NCBI GenBank assembly: GCA_004431415.1 | Contig: QPMI01000511.1 | Location: forward strand, 1 to 64,000 | Length of the DNA stretch: 64,000 nucleotides | Origin: Cyanophora paradoxa | Taxonomy: Eukaryota; Glaucocystophyceae; Cyanophorales; Cyanophoraceae | Direction: 5' to 3' | In this document: positions 44,069 to 55,800 of the stretch, one piece after another | Numbering within the stretch: the first letter of the stretch is position 1 | Layout: each line of letters starts with the position of its first letter | The notes under the pieces: model-generated | What the model saw: only the letters and a program-made list of their open reading frames with translations | The model's database searches: none | What the model was told of the DNA's origin: nothing | Position numbers and translations under genes: made by a program

Positions 44069-47000
44069 ATGGTCATTCCTGCGGCGATTGCAGAAAAGGC
44101 GATGTTTGCGCTCATCGAGCTCCTCCGGGATGAGGGTGCTGCGCTCTCCCTCTCGTCGCGCCCGGTTCCCAGCTCACGCTTCGGGCCCCGGGCTTCATGC
44201 AGCTGCAAGCACGGAAGGCCTCTTCAAAGTCTCCGCTCCACCGCAGGACGTGTACCTTCTGAAGTCTGAGATCGAAACTGGTTCGGCCTGCCCGTCGCTC
44301 GCCTAGGCCTGCTTGCATGACGCGGGCACGCGGCGCAGAGCTCGCCCAAGTAGAGGCGGCGAAATCTCTTTTCTCCACGCCGCTGGCTTCGGGCAAGCAG
44401 CCGGAGCAGCCGTGGAAGAAGAAGGCTCTGGCGCAGCCGCACGCAGCGGCGAGCGTGCTGAAGGTCTACCTGTCGCAGCTTCCGGAGCCTCTCTTCACGT
44501 ACGAGAAGTACCAGATGCTCCTCAACACGCAAGGCGAGCCCGCCGCGCGGCGCGCGGGGGAACGCCCAGGTCTGATCGGCGGGCAGACCTGGGGACGGAG
44601 GACGAGCGGCTCGACGGGGTGCTCTCGGTGCTGGGCGAGCTGCCGGAGAAGAACAAGGCGCTGCTGGGGCGGCTCATGGCTCTCCTGCACGCCGTGAAGA
44701 GCGCGTCGCGGCGGAGCCACATGAGCAGCGGGACCCTCGCCGCCGTCTTCGCCCTCGAGGGGTACCTCCTCCGGCCCCGCGAGAACCCCTCCACGCCCCG
44801 GCCCTCCGGCACCGCGGTCCGCGCACCCTGCTGCTCCGGACCCTCGGGGCGCCGCCGCCGCCGAGCCGCGGGGGCCCGCAGGCGGTGGCGGACCCGCGGG
44901 AGGCGCGCCTGCTGCAGCTCATGATCGACAAGTTCCCCTCCATGTTCGAAGTGCGCACCGCCCGCCCCGCCCCGCCCCGCGCCCAGGGCCCGAGCGCCGG
45001 CCGCGCGGCCCGGGCGCAGAGCCCCCTGTCCCAGCCGAGCTCCCCCAAGCACCGCCGAAACCTCTCCTCCGCGTCCACGTCGATGGGCATCGCCCCCAGT
45101 GCGCCCCGCCGGCCCCGCGCCCCCTCGCGCCGCCGCCGACCGGCGGGGCGCCGCAGCGCTGCTCCTCACGCCGGAGGCGCGGCGGGCCTCCATATCGCCC
45201 AAGGCGGCGCGCGCCGCGCAGGACTCGGCGGCGCAGGCCGGCGAGGAACCACAGCCGGCGCCGGCCCACGCCGACCACGCCTGGGACGGCCCCGCCGACG
45301 GTGCGCCGGCCCCCTCGGCCGCGCCCGGGCGCCGCCGCCGACCGCCGGGGGCCGCAGGGCGCGAGGACGGGCACCCGCCCACGCAGCCGCCGGACGGGTA
45401 CGATCCGAACAGCTACTACACGCAGGGCGAGGGCGGGTACGGCTACGCGGAGGGCGAGTGGGACGGGGCGAACGGGCACGGGCACGGGGGGTACGGAGGG
45501 GAGGGCCACGGGTACGACGGCGCGTACCACGGCATGGCGGAGCAGGACGGCATCGAGGGCGAGTCGGGATCCGTCCGGTGCGCGGGGCGGGCGGCAGGCG
45601 GGCGGGCAGGCCCGGGGTGGGGCGGGCCCTGACGTCGTGGCAGGGAGTTCCCCGGACGGGAGGGGGGGCAGTACGCGGACTACTACGACGTAGACGCGCC
45701 GGAGGCGGGGCGGCGGGGCACGCGAACCCGTTCTTCGGGAGGGCGCCGACGCCGCCGTCAACGCGAGCCTGGACCGCGCGAGCCTGCGCAGCCGCGCCAC
45801 CGGCACCGACGGCTTCGGCTCCCCCGGCGGGCCCAGCGTGCCCCACTGCTCGGTCAACCTCGTGCTGCTCGCGCGGGCCGCGGAGCGCGAGCGGCGGGCG
45901 GCGCGGGCGGCGGCGGCGGGGGCCGGCGGGGGGCCTCGGCTTCGGGGTGGGAGCAGCGGACGCAGGACGGGGACGGGAGCCTGCGGATGTGGGACACGGA
46001 GACGCGGGACGCCTCCGTGGCCTCCGCGGCCGCCCCGGACGCCGCGCTGCCCCTCAAGCGCCGCACCCGCCGCAGCCGCTCCCGCCGCCGCCGCGGCGCC
46101 GGCGGGCGGCGCAGCGACCACGAGCGGTGCGCGGGCGGGGGCGGGGGACGCGCTTCCGGCTGACCAGCGCGCGCCTCGCCTTGTCCGCCGGCAGGTCGCA
46201 GCCGCCGGCGTCGCCGGACAACGTCGTGCGGATCCTGGGGCTCCCCGAGATCCGCGTGCCGGCCATCACGAACAAGATCCGGCAGAACGAGGCCCTCTGG
46301 CGGGCCGTCCGGCGAGCCCTGGCGGAGCGCGAGGCGCGGCGGCAGCGGCGGCGGGGCGCGGGGGCGAGCCCCTCGCGCCGCCACGGGGCGGCGTCGACGA
46401 GAGCCTCGAGCTGCAGGAGGCCCAGGTGCCCGCCACGCCGCGCGCCCCGGCGGGGCCCGAGCGAGCGGGGGCGCGCAGGACGTGTTCGAGGGGATCCTAG
46501 AGGGGCTGGGCGACCCCGGGGCGCTCCCCTCGGCGGGGGCCTTCGCGGGGGCGGCGGGCGGGCGGCGCGGGCGCACTCGAGCTCGCCGGCGCGGCGGGGC
46601 CTGGAGGAGGGGCGGCTGGAGGAGCGGCTGCGGGCGCTGAAGGAGGAGACGGAGCGGGAGGCGGGGCGCTTCGGGTACCGCCGGCGCGCCGACGACCCCG
46701 CCCGGGGCCTCTCGCAGCGCCTCGAGGACGCCCTCTGGGCCGCCATCCGCGACTGGCACGACAAGGGGCCCCCGCCGCCGTCCGCCCCGCCCCCCTCCCC
46801 TCGCCCCGCGCAGCGCGGCTGAGGGGCTGGCGGGGCCAGGACGCGCGGGTGGCGGTCGCGAGGGCGGTGCGGCTCTTCCCGGCGCTGGAGCCGCCGGACC
46901 GGGCGCACGCGCTCCTCTCCGTCCTCTGCGCCCTCCAGGCCGAGCGCGCCCGCCTCATGCCCGCCAGCCCCGACCAGTCGGTCCGCGCCCCTCCCGCGCC

Positions 47001-47444
47001 GCCCCTCCCGCCCCATCTCCCCTCACGGGCCCCGGGGCGCCAGTTCGCGAGCTACGAGTCGCCGCGCGCCCGGGGCGCCGCCGCAGGGGACCGCGAGGGC
47101 GGCCTCGTGCCCGTCTCCGGCCTCAGGGAGGAGGACATTGCCGCCGTGCGCCCCCGTGTACCCCCGGAGGAACGCGTACCCCTGACTCGCCCGCCCCCGC
47201 AGATCGTTCCGATCCTCAAGGGCCACCTCACTGTGGTCGAGATGGCGGCGGACGGCCCGCCGGCGCTGCCCCGCCTGGGGGCGCCCAGGGGCCGGGGGAG
47301 GAGCCCGCCAAAGCAGCCGCAGAGCGCCCCCCGGGGGAGCCCCCCGCGGGGGGCGCGGAGCCCGCCGAAGAACAGGATATGAACCCGGCGCCGGACAAGA
47401 CGGCCTCCTGCTGTGCGCTGCCGCACGCGAGGCACCCCTGGTGA
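44069..47444 (+). CDS. RhoGAP-domain protein with low-complexity tail (probably GAP-inactive)
   Basis: ATG at 44069 gives MVIPAAIAEKAMFALIELLR. Splicing continues DEAASTEGLFKVSAPPQDVY, LAQPHAAASVLKVYLSQLP with EPLFTYEKYQMLL, then LDGVLSVLGELPEKNKALLG, MALLHAVKSASRRSHMSSG with TLAAVFAL, and ARLLQLMIDKFPSMFE. This is the RhoGAP fold in order. The catalytic arginine of GxFRxSG is Lys (GLFKVSA) and the conserved Asn of M-x-x-x-N-L-A is Thr (MSSGTLA), so GTP hydrolysis by Rho GTPases is probably not stimulated, though binding may persist. The rest is disordered: a Gly/Tyr/His tract (GEGGYGYAEGEWDGANGHGH), Arg-rich patches, RILGLPEIRVPAITNKI, a charged coil (LEERLRALKEETEREAGRFG) and IVPILKGHLTVVEMAADG. 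The stop is 47444 or 47382, depending on the last intron. Single-base homopolymer losses break the frame at about 45,707 and 45,740, unlike in the second copy. Confidence 0.82.
45099..45156 (+). other. Example intron with complementary ends (RhoGAP gene)
   Basis: A 58-nt intron. gcgccccgccgg (45101-45112) is the perfect 12-bp reverse complement of ccggcggggcgc (45140-45151), followed by cgcag. The ccgac in the loop may serve as branch site. Confidence 0.82.
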
Positions 47445-49381
47445 CGCGGCATACTGGTAGCGAAAACCGTTATTGCTAGGCTAGACTGCTACGGTGCTAC
47501 GCTGGTAACACTGCTACCCCGGTAGCTCGCCGAGGCTCGAGGCCCGCCAAGACTCGTAACTCGTGAGCGGGCCAGGCGCAAAGCGCTGGGCGCTAGCTCC
47601 GAGGCTCTCAGGGCAGACTCGCGAGCTCTGCCAGGCTCTGACTCTATATAGCTAGCCTCTGATCCGGGGGAGCTTCTCAGCGGCTGCAGCGCTAGTCTAG
47701 TAACGCTAGCTGCGCACTGCGGCAAGGCTGCATGCGCAGCCGTGAGTCCGTGACCGGAACACGTGACCCTAGCCATCAGCGCCGGGCGCGGCCGCTTGCA
47801 ATTGCGGGCCAATTTGCGGCGGCGCCGGCGACCCGTCGACGCCGCGCCGGCGGGGCGTTACGCGTACGGTGAATGCGAACGTTGACGTCGACGACGCGAC
47901 GTTAACTGGCGCCGGGCCGGCCGGAATTCGAATTCGAAGGCTCCCAGACGGGTGGGTTTTTTTAGTTTTTCGAGCCTGTACCCACATCAGCTAGCAAGAA
48001 ACGCTTGGCGCAGGCAGCAGTCCGGCCGCTCTCTTACGAACCCGCAGGAGCAGAGGCATAGGAAAAAGCTTTGCAGACCGATTCCGCGCCGCGCGCGCGG
48101 AGTTGCTAATAGTCGGAGGCGATCGCCCAACCATCTCGCGCACACAGCTAGCTATATCGTTGATGCGGTACTTCAGGATGGCTAACCGCTTGCTTGCCCC
48201 TTGAGCCCCAGCTGGCCGGCAGCGCAGGCCGCGCCACCGCTGCGCTCGCCCCTTGCTTTCCCGAGTAGTTGATCAGCCATAGCCCAGCTTATTCCCTTCT
48301 TGCCACGCTTCTCCCCAGCAGCCAGCCACCATGGCAGCTGGACCTCGGATGAGCCTAAGCCCTGGAATGATGAATCTGCAGGCGGTTCTCCCGTACGTGC
48401 CCGGGGGATTGCTTGCAACTGCTCCGGGCATAGCCCAGCTGAAGGCGCTCCAGGCTGGCCAGGCACGACCCGCCAGCCGCCAGTCTCTCGCGCCCGCTGA
48501 TCTGCCCCACAGAGGGTGTCCGTGGCGACATACGAGGGGGCCGGCTTGCTCCTCGACAGTGCGTTCCGCTCGCTGGCGGTCCAGCGGCGCACCGCTTGAA
48601 CCCCGTTCGCAGTCGCCGGCTTCTCGGCCCTCGCTCGCGATCTCACGAGGAGTAACAGCTCGACCGCGTGCGAAAAGCTGACGGAGACGCTGAACGGTCC
48701 GCCGGGACCAGCGCGCGCGCTCGCGGTCGGCGGCGGCTTGACCGGACCGGCCCGCAGCGTTCTTCCTGGAGCTCATGAAGCGCCTGCACAGTCGGGGCGT
48801 GGAGATCCTCCTCTTCGCCGGGACGGTGCGCTCTGCGTCTGAGGTCGCCGGGGAGCGGCTGACGCGGCGGCCGCGCGCGCGCAGCGGTGCTGGCCTTCGT
48901 GGAGAGCAACGAGCGGCGGTCGATGGGCGACGCGATCCGCCTGGCGGCGGAGGCCGCCATCGCCGTCCAGTCCATGTCCTTCAAGCGCAACAAGCACCGC
49001 CTCGTCGCCCACACGGGCCTCGGTCCGCCCGCCCCCCCGGCCCCGCCGCCGCCCTCCCGCGCCCCCGCGGGGCCTCACGCGGGGCGGCGCAGGGGCCGGC
49101 TTCCTGCAGCAGAACCTGATCGCGGGGACGGAGCGGGCGGCGCAGGCGATCTACACGGGGGACCTGGTGCGGCAGGTGTGCGAGGCGCAGCGGAGCTCGA
49201 AGGACACGGACATCGTCGTCTCCCCCGAGGCCCTCGGGCTCCTCCAGCCCATCTCCAGCTTCGGCTTCGAGCCCGTCAGCGGCGGCTCCGCGCTGCACCG
49301 CCTCCTCCCGCACGCGCACCTCCCGGGCGGCCGCCTCGCCCTCGGGGCGCAGACCTCGCGCCCCTCCACCGCCGCCTTCTC
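45458..49381. repeat. Direct repeat copy A (about 3.92 kb)
   Basis: This segment is repeated at 60069-64000 in the same orientation, offset by 14,611 bp at its left edge. It covers the 3' half of the RhoGAP gene, the spacer and the first exons of the adenylyl cyclase gene. In the stretches I aligned by eye the only differences are single or double base changes in length of G or C runs. Examples are 45,707, 45,740, 46,137, 46,382, 46,492, 47,001, 47,674 and 48,821. The left edge is sharp: upstream of the shared gtgggacggggcgaac the two copies are unrelated. Confidence 0.97.
47445..48330. other. Spacer upstream of the adenylyl cyclase gene
   Basis: About 890 bp, repeated at 62064-62948. It has the word ctatatagctagc (47,643) and gccggccggaattcgaattcgaaggc (47,916). 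It is strongly palindromic and AT-richer than exons. The cyclase promoter must lie here; ctatatag is a possible TATA-like element but is far (about 690 bp) from the ATG. No gene is supported. Confidence 0.5.
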
Positions 49382-52300
49382 CTCGGCCCTCGCCTCGGCG
49401 CTCTCCGGCAACGGCCCGCTCTCGTACGGGTCGCCCCCACCAGCCGGGCGACGCCGCCGACGAGCCGGCCCTCCTCGATGCGCAACATCTCGCTGGCGCT
49501 CCACCCGACGAACTCGCCGCCGGGGCCCACCGGCGCCCACCAGCAGCCGCAGCCGCAGCAGCAGCAGCGGACGCCGCCGGGGCCGGCGTCGCTCTCGCCG
49601 GGGCCGGCGACCTCCTCGGCGGCCTCCTTCCGCGACTTCCACCTCGACGGGCCCCCACGGGCCCCGGCACGGGCCCCTCCACGCCCCTCGCCTCGGGCCA
49701 GCGCCGCGCCTCCGCCTCGCAGCACCCGCGCGGCTCGGCGCCCCAGTCCCCGGGCTCGCTGCTCTCCGCGGCGGGCATGTTCAACACGCTGGGGCCGACC
49801 TTCGCCGAGGCGCGGGGGCGCGAGTGCGAGTGCGGGGCGCTGCTCCCCGCCGCCTCGGTCGCCCCGGAGCTCGCCCTCGCCCCCTTCGAGGCCCAGGTCA
49901 TGTCCCTCGCCCCCGGTCCGCCCCGCCCGCCCCCCCGCCCCCCGCCGCCCGAGGCCGGCGCCGCTGACGGGGCCGGGGCGCGGCAGCGGCGGTGGCGGGG
50001 GGCGAGCAGAAGGCCTTCTGGGCCTCGGACATCCGCACCGTCTACGTCATCTTCGGTGCCCCCCGCCCCCCCGCCTGCTCGCCGGTGCCTCCGCTGACGC
50101 CCCGCCCGGCCGCTCTGCAGCCTCCTTCCCAGGTGCGGCTGCGAGGGTCCGGCCGCTCGCGGGGGGGCGGGGCGCTGAGGGGGCGGGGCGCAGAGCTGGA
50201 CATCGACCGGTCGGCGCCCAAGGCGCGCACCAAGTCGCTGGCGGTAGCGCGCCTCCCGCCGGAGCTCGAGGAGGAGGAGCCGCTCGCGGCCCTCAACGCC
50301 CCCCGCCTCTCCTCCGCCTCGGGCGGGGCCGGCGGGCCCGGGTTCGCGCGGCGGCTCTCGGTGGGGCCCGGGCCCGGGGGCGACGGGGAGACGGCGGAGG
50401 TGGACGCGCACGCGGCGCGCTTCGGCAAGGTCGTGCGGGCCGTGCACCGCGTGTGCGAGGTCTACGGCGGCGCCGTCAACAAGGTCTTCCTCGACGACAA
50501 GGTCCCCCGCCCCCGCCCCGCCCCGCGTTCCCCGCCCCGCCCGCTCAGCGAGGAGGCGCAGGGCGCCTCGGCGCTCCTCGGCTTCGGCCTCCCCGGCTTC
50601 GTCCACGAGGACGAGTGCGCGCCCCCGCCCTCCCCCACGCAGCGCCCCGGCACGCCGCCCGACGTGGCGCGGCGCGGCCCGCGCGCAGCTCGGAGCGCGC
50701 GGTGCGGGCGGCGATCGACCTGGCGACCTGGTTCGAGGAGACCGACGCGCCCTTCGCCTGCGGCGTGCGCGCGCCCCGCCCCGGGCGCTCCCCCGCGAAA
50801 GCCGAGCCGAGCCGGCGCGGGGCGGGCAGATCGCGGGGGGGAGGACCTTCGTGGGGACGCTGGGGGCCCCCTGCCGCAAGGAGTACGCTCTCGTGCGCCC
50901 TCGAGCCCCCTTTCCGCCCCGCCGCCCCGCCCCCGCGCTGGCCGAGGCTGATGCGGGGTGACAGATCGGCGACTCGGTCGTGCGCCCCCGCGCCCTCGCC
51001 CCGCCCCGCCCCGCCCCCGCGCCGGCCGAGGCGGGACGGGGCGGCAGATCCTGGCAGCGCGCATGATGTCCGAGGCGCGCGTCGTCATCGCCAAGAAGGG
51101 CGCGCCCCGCTCGGTGAGCCGCCCGCCCCCCGCCCGCCGCCGCCGCCGTGCGCCGCATCGGGCGGCCGGAGCGAGGGGGTTGGGGCGGCAGCAGGAGGTC
51201 TACTGCGACGCATCGGTCTTCGAGGCGACCACCGCCGACCGCCACCCCGTGCGCCCCCGTCCGCCCCTCTCGCTTTCCTCTTCTCCTCCTCCTCCGAGCC
51301 GGCCGGCGGGCGGGGCGGGCAGCCGTTCGTGTTCGAGGAGCGGGAGCCGTTCAAGGCGAAGGGCTTCGCGGAGCCCGTGCGCATCTTCCGGCCTCGCGGC
51401 ATGACCGGCGACGAGACGCGCGACCAGAGCAAGGTCCCCCGCCCGCCCCCGCCCGCCCCCGCCCCCGTCCCCCGACGCCGCCCGCCGACGCCGCCCGCGG
51501 GCCCGCCAGGCGGAGTACCGCGGGCCCAAGTCGCAGGCGGTGACGTCCGCCGGGGCGGCCGGGCAGCGCGTCAAGATCCCTCCCAGACGCCCATCGCCAT
51601 CTTCGGCCGGTGCGCGCGCCCACCCTCTCCCTCGCCTTCGCCCTCCCCCGCGCCCCGGCGGCCGCGGGGGCCGACGCGGGGCGGCAGGGAGGAGGAGATG
51701 GAGAAGATGGTGCCGCTGCTGGCGAGGCACGCGCTGGAGGGGCGGGGCGCGACGATCGTGCTGGAGGGCAAGGCGGGGATGGGGAAGACGCACATCCGGC
51801 GCGAGCTGCAGCGCCTCGCCGCCCGCCGCGGCACGCCCGTCTTCTCCGCCTCGGGCAGCGCCGTCGAGTCCTCCACCCCGGTGCGCCCGCGGCCGCCGGC
51901 CCGCGCCCGCCCGAGCGGGGCCGGGGCCGAGGGCGGGGCGGGCAGCTCTCGTGCGTGCGGGCGATGGTGGCGGCGCTGGTGCCGGAGACGCGGACGGAGG
52001 AGGGGCTGCGGGGCGCGCTGGCGCAGGGCGGCCTGCTGCGGGAGGACGAGGCGGCCTTCCTCTGGCGCGCCCTCTTCGAGGAGGCGGGCGAGGCGGCGGC
52101 GCCCGGCGACGAGGCGGCGAGCACGCAGCGCTCCATGGCCAAGACCGCCCGCTCCGTCAAGCGCTCCTTCGCCGTCCGCGCCGCCTCCGGCTCCGGCTCG
52201 GGCAAGAAGGAGAGCGGCGGCTCGGGGCCAGGCGGCGCGGGGGCGCTGGGGCAGGGCGCCCTGGCGCGCCTCGCGATGGTCCTCTTCCGCCTCGTCGCCG

Positions 52301-52837
52301 CCCTCGTCCGCCTCCGCAGCAACGACTCGGCGCACGGGGGCGAGGCCGCCGCGGCGGCGCTGGGGCCGGGGGCGGTGGGGGTGGCCGGGGGCGCGGCGGG
52401 GCCGGTGCCGGTGCTGGAGGACCTGGCGGGGAACCCGCCGTTCGCGCTCTTCGTGGAGGATGGGCACTTCGTCGACTCGGCCTCGTGGGCCGTCCTCCAC
52501 AACCTCCGCGACGTCTCCTCCCGCATGCTCGTCCGCACCGCCCGCCCCGCCCCGCACCCCCCGCCCGCACCGCCCGCGCCGACCCCGCCGCAGCTCGTGC
52601 TCGTGACGAGGCCGATGCAGGACCCCCCGCTCGACTTCATCGCCTTGTCCACTCAGGCCCGCCCCGCCCCCCGCGCCCCCGCCCGCCCCGCCCCCGCGCC
52701 CCCCGCCCGCCCCGCGCGAACCCGGCCCGAGCCCGCCGCGCAGCCGCACGCGAGCCGCCGGCGCCTGGCGGAGCCGCAGCCTGTGGAGCTCGCAGGAGGG
52801 ACCACGCCCCGCGCCTCGGCCAACGGCGCCTCGCCCC

Positions 52838-52874
<37 letters not shown>

Positions 52875-55800
52875 GCCGCGCCCGCGAGCCCCGCATCGGC
52901 CGCCATCGCCGGGGGCGGGGTGCCCGGCACGGGCCTCGCGTCGCTGACGTCGACCCTCTTCCGGCCGGCGGCGGAGAGCGCGACGGGGGAGGGCGGCCCG
53001 GGCTCCCCGGCCTCCTCCGGGGGCGAGAGCCCGCGGCGGGCGTGGTTCGCGGCGACAGAGGGCGAGCGGCGGGCGGGCGCGGCGAGCGCGCGGAGCCTGG
53101 CGGAGGCGGCGAGCAGCGCGGCGAGCCCCGGGCGGGGGTCGAACAACAGCAGCCGGCGGCGCCTCACGTTCGCGGAGGCGGCGGCCGCTGTGCTCTACGT
53201 GCGCCTCTCGCCGCTCTCGCGGGAGGCCTCCGAGGCGCTCCTCTCGCGCATGCTCGACGGCCTCCAGATGCCCGCCCGCGACCTCGAGGCGCGCCCTCCC
53301 ACGCCCCGCCCGCCCCTTGTTCTCCTGCTTACCGGGGGGCGGGGAGCAGTACCTGCGGCAGGAGCTGCTGGCGAAGGCGGAGGGCGTGCCGCTCTACATT
53401 GTGGAGATGTCGCGGCACGTGCTGCGGGCGCGCGTGGCGGCGCAGGCGCGGGGCCTCGGGGGCGTGGACCTCACCTCGGAGATCCCGAGCTCCATCCAGA
53501 AGGTCGTCCTCTCCCAGGTCGACGCCCTCGCCAGCCACGTCCAGGTCCCGCACCCCGCCCCGCCCCGCCCCGCCCCGCCCCGCTTCGCGCCCGCCGCTGA
53601 CGCCCGGGCCCCGCTTGCCCGCGGCGCGCGCAGGCGGTGCTGAAGCTGTGCGCGGTGATCGGCTCGGGCTTCACCGTGCAGCTGCTCAACGCGATCGACA
53701 TCTCGGGATGGGCGCCGCCGCCATCCGCTCCGCCCTCGCCGCCCTCCGCCGCGCCGGCCTCATCCGCCGCGACGGCGACGGCGACGAGGAGGAGGACGAG
53801 GAGGACGTCCGCGCCGTGCGCCCCGCCCCCGCCCGCCCCGCCCGTCCCGCCCCGCCTATCGCCCCGCGCCGGGCGGCCTCTGACGCGCCGCCGGCGTGCA
53901 GGTCGTGGTGCCCTCTCGTCGCCGGAGGAGGGCGAGGGGGGCGCTCGCCGGGGCACGACCCGAGCGACGAGGTGCCCCACTCGTTCACCCACGGCATCGT
54001 CAAGGCCCGCCCCCGCCCACCCGCCCGCCGGCCCCGCCCCGCCCGCCCCGCCGCGGCTGACGCGCCGGGGGCGCGCAGGAGGCGGTGTACCAGGGGATGA
54101 CGCAGGCGGTGAAGCGGGATGTGCACTGCAACTACGCGGCGCACATCGAGGCGAGCGCCGCGGGGCGCGACCCCGCCGTCCTCGCGTGCGCCCCGCCCCG
54201 CCCCGCCCCCGCCGCCGGTCTCGCCGACGGGGTGCGTGCGCGCGTGGGGCAGGCTGCACTGGCGGCTCGGCGAGCAGCACGACCGGGCGCTCGAGTTCCT
54301 CGAGCGGGCGGCCACGCGCGCCGTCGCCCGCGGCGCCATCGTCGAGGCCCGCCGCCTCCTCTCCGAGGCCCGCCCCGCCCGCCCCGGCCGCCTCGCCCCC
54401 GGCACTCACGCCTGGCGGCAGATCGTGGAGACGATCGATGCGTTCAGCCTGGCGGGCAAGCTCCCGCGCCTCCCCGAGCGCTTCCACCCCCAGGCGCCCT
54501 CTGTCCCGCGCCCCCGCCCCACCCCTCGCCCCTCACGCGGCGGGCGGCAGGGCCTGGTGATCACGGACGTGGCGAACACGCGGGCCGGCTTCTTCCCTTC
54601 GCGGACACCAAGCCGGAGCAGAGCCGCTGGCGCCGCGTCCGCTGGGCCGCCCTCCGCGCCTGGGCCAACCTCGAGTGCCGCCCCGCCCGCCCGCCCGCCC
54701 CGATCCCGCCGGGGCCTCGCGAGCGGGCGGGGTTCGGCGCAGGACGATGCTGGGGCGCTCGGAGGACGTCGAGTGCCTCGCGGTGCGCGCGGGCGGCCCG
54801 TCTGGCCGGCCGGCCCCCCGCTCACCGCGGCGCGCGCGCGGGGCAGGGCGCGTGCCTGGAGACGCTGGGGGAGCCCGTGCCGAGCTTCAAGCCCTCCTTC
54901 TGGAGCAAGATCAGTGCGCGCCGCCCGCTCGCCCCTCCGCCGGCCGGCCTCCGAGGGGGCGGCGGGGGGCGCAGACGTGTACGCGCGGGTGGCGAAGATC
55001 GTGCTGACGGAGCCCAAGGCGGCGCGCCCGCGGGTCAAGATCGGGCAGCTCGCCGCCGGCGAGGAGGCCCAGCAGCAGCCGCAGCAGCCGCCGCAGCCGC
55101 AGGGCGGCGGCTCGCGGCCGGGGACGCCGACGGCGGCGAAGCTGGACGGGCGGACGGAGGAGGAGATCGCCGTCGTCGACTGCCTCGTCCTCATCGGCCG
55201 CTCCGTCCTCCGCGCCGGCCGCAACGAGAAGGCGGCCGGCGGCGGCCCCGCCGACAACGTCTTCCACGTCTGGGTCGCCTCCCTCGTCCGCGCCCTCGAG
55301 CTCTCCTACTCCTGCAAGGTCCCCGCCCCGCGCCCCCGCCCCCCGCCCTCCTCTCCCGCCTCAGCTCCCTCCTCCGCCAGGTGGAGGCGGAGCCCCACGC
55401 GAAGGCGCTGGCGTACGGGGCGTACCTGCTGCTCGCCCTGGGGCACCAGAAGCTCGCGCAGAAGATGATCGCCCGCGCCGACGCCATCGCCGACCGCCTC
55501 GGCGAGGACGCCGTCCGCCCCCGCCCCCGCCCCCGCCCCGCCCCGCCCCGCCCCCGCCGAGGGGCCTGCTCGCTGGGGCAGGCGCGGGCGAGCGTGTGGA
55601 CGGTGCGGGGGACGCTGGAGTGCACGGCGGGGCGCTTCGGAGAGGGCCACGCGCTCTTCGAGCGCACCATCGAGCACCTCGGCCTCGCCACCTTCCCCGG
55701 GGTGGAGCCGGCGACCCTCTCCCTCGTCACCCTCTTCCTCGCGGGGCGCCTGGAGGAGGCCGAGGAGCGCGCGCAGGCCCTCGTCGCCTTCCTCTCCCGC

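Noticed and set aside
48887-52606. 1,239-codon plus-strand open frame
   Set aside because: It crosses many introns of the cyclase gene; only some segments are real exons.
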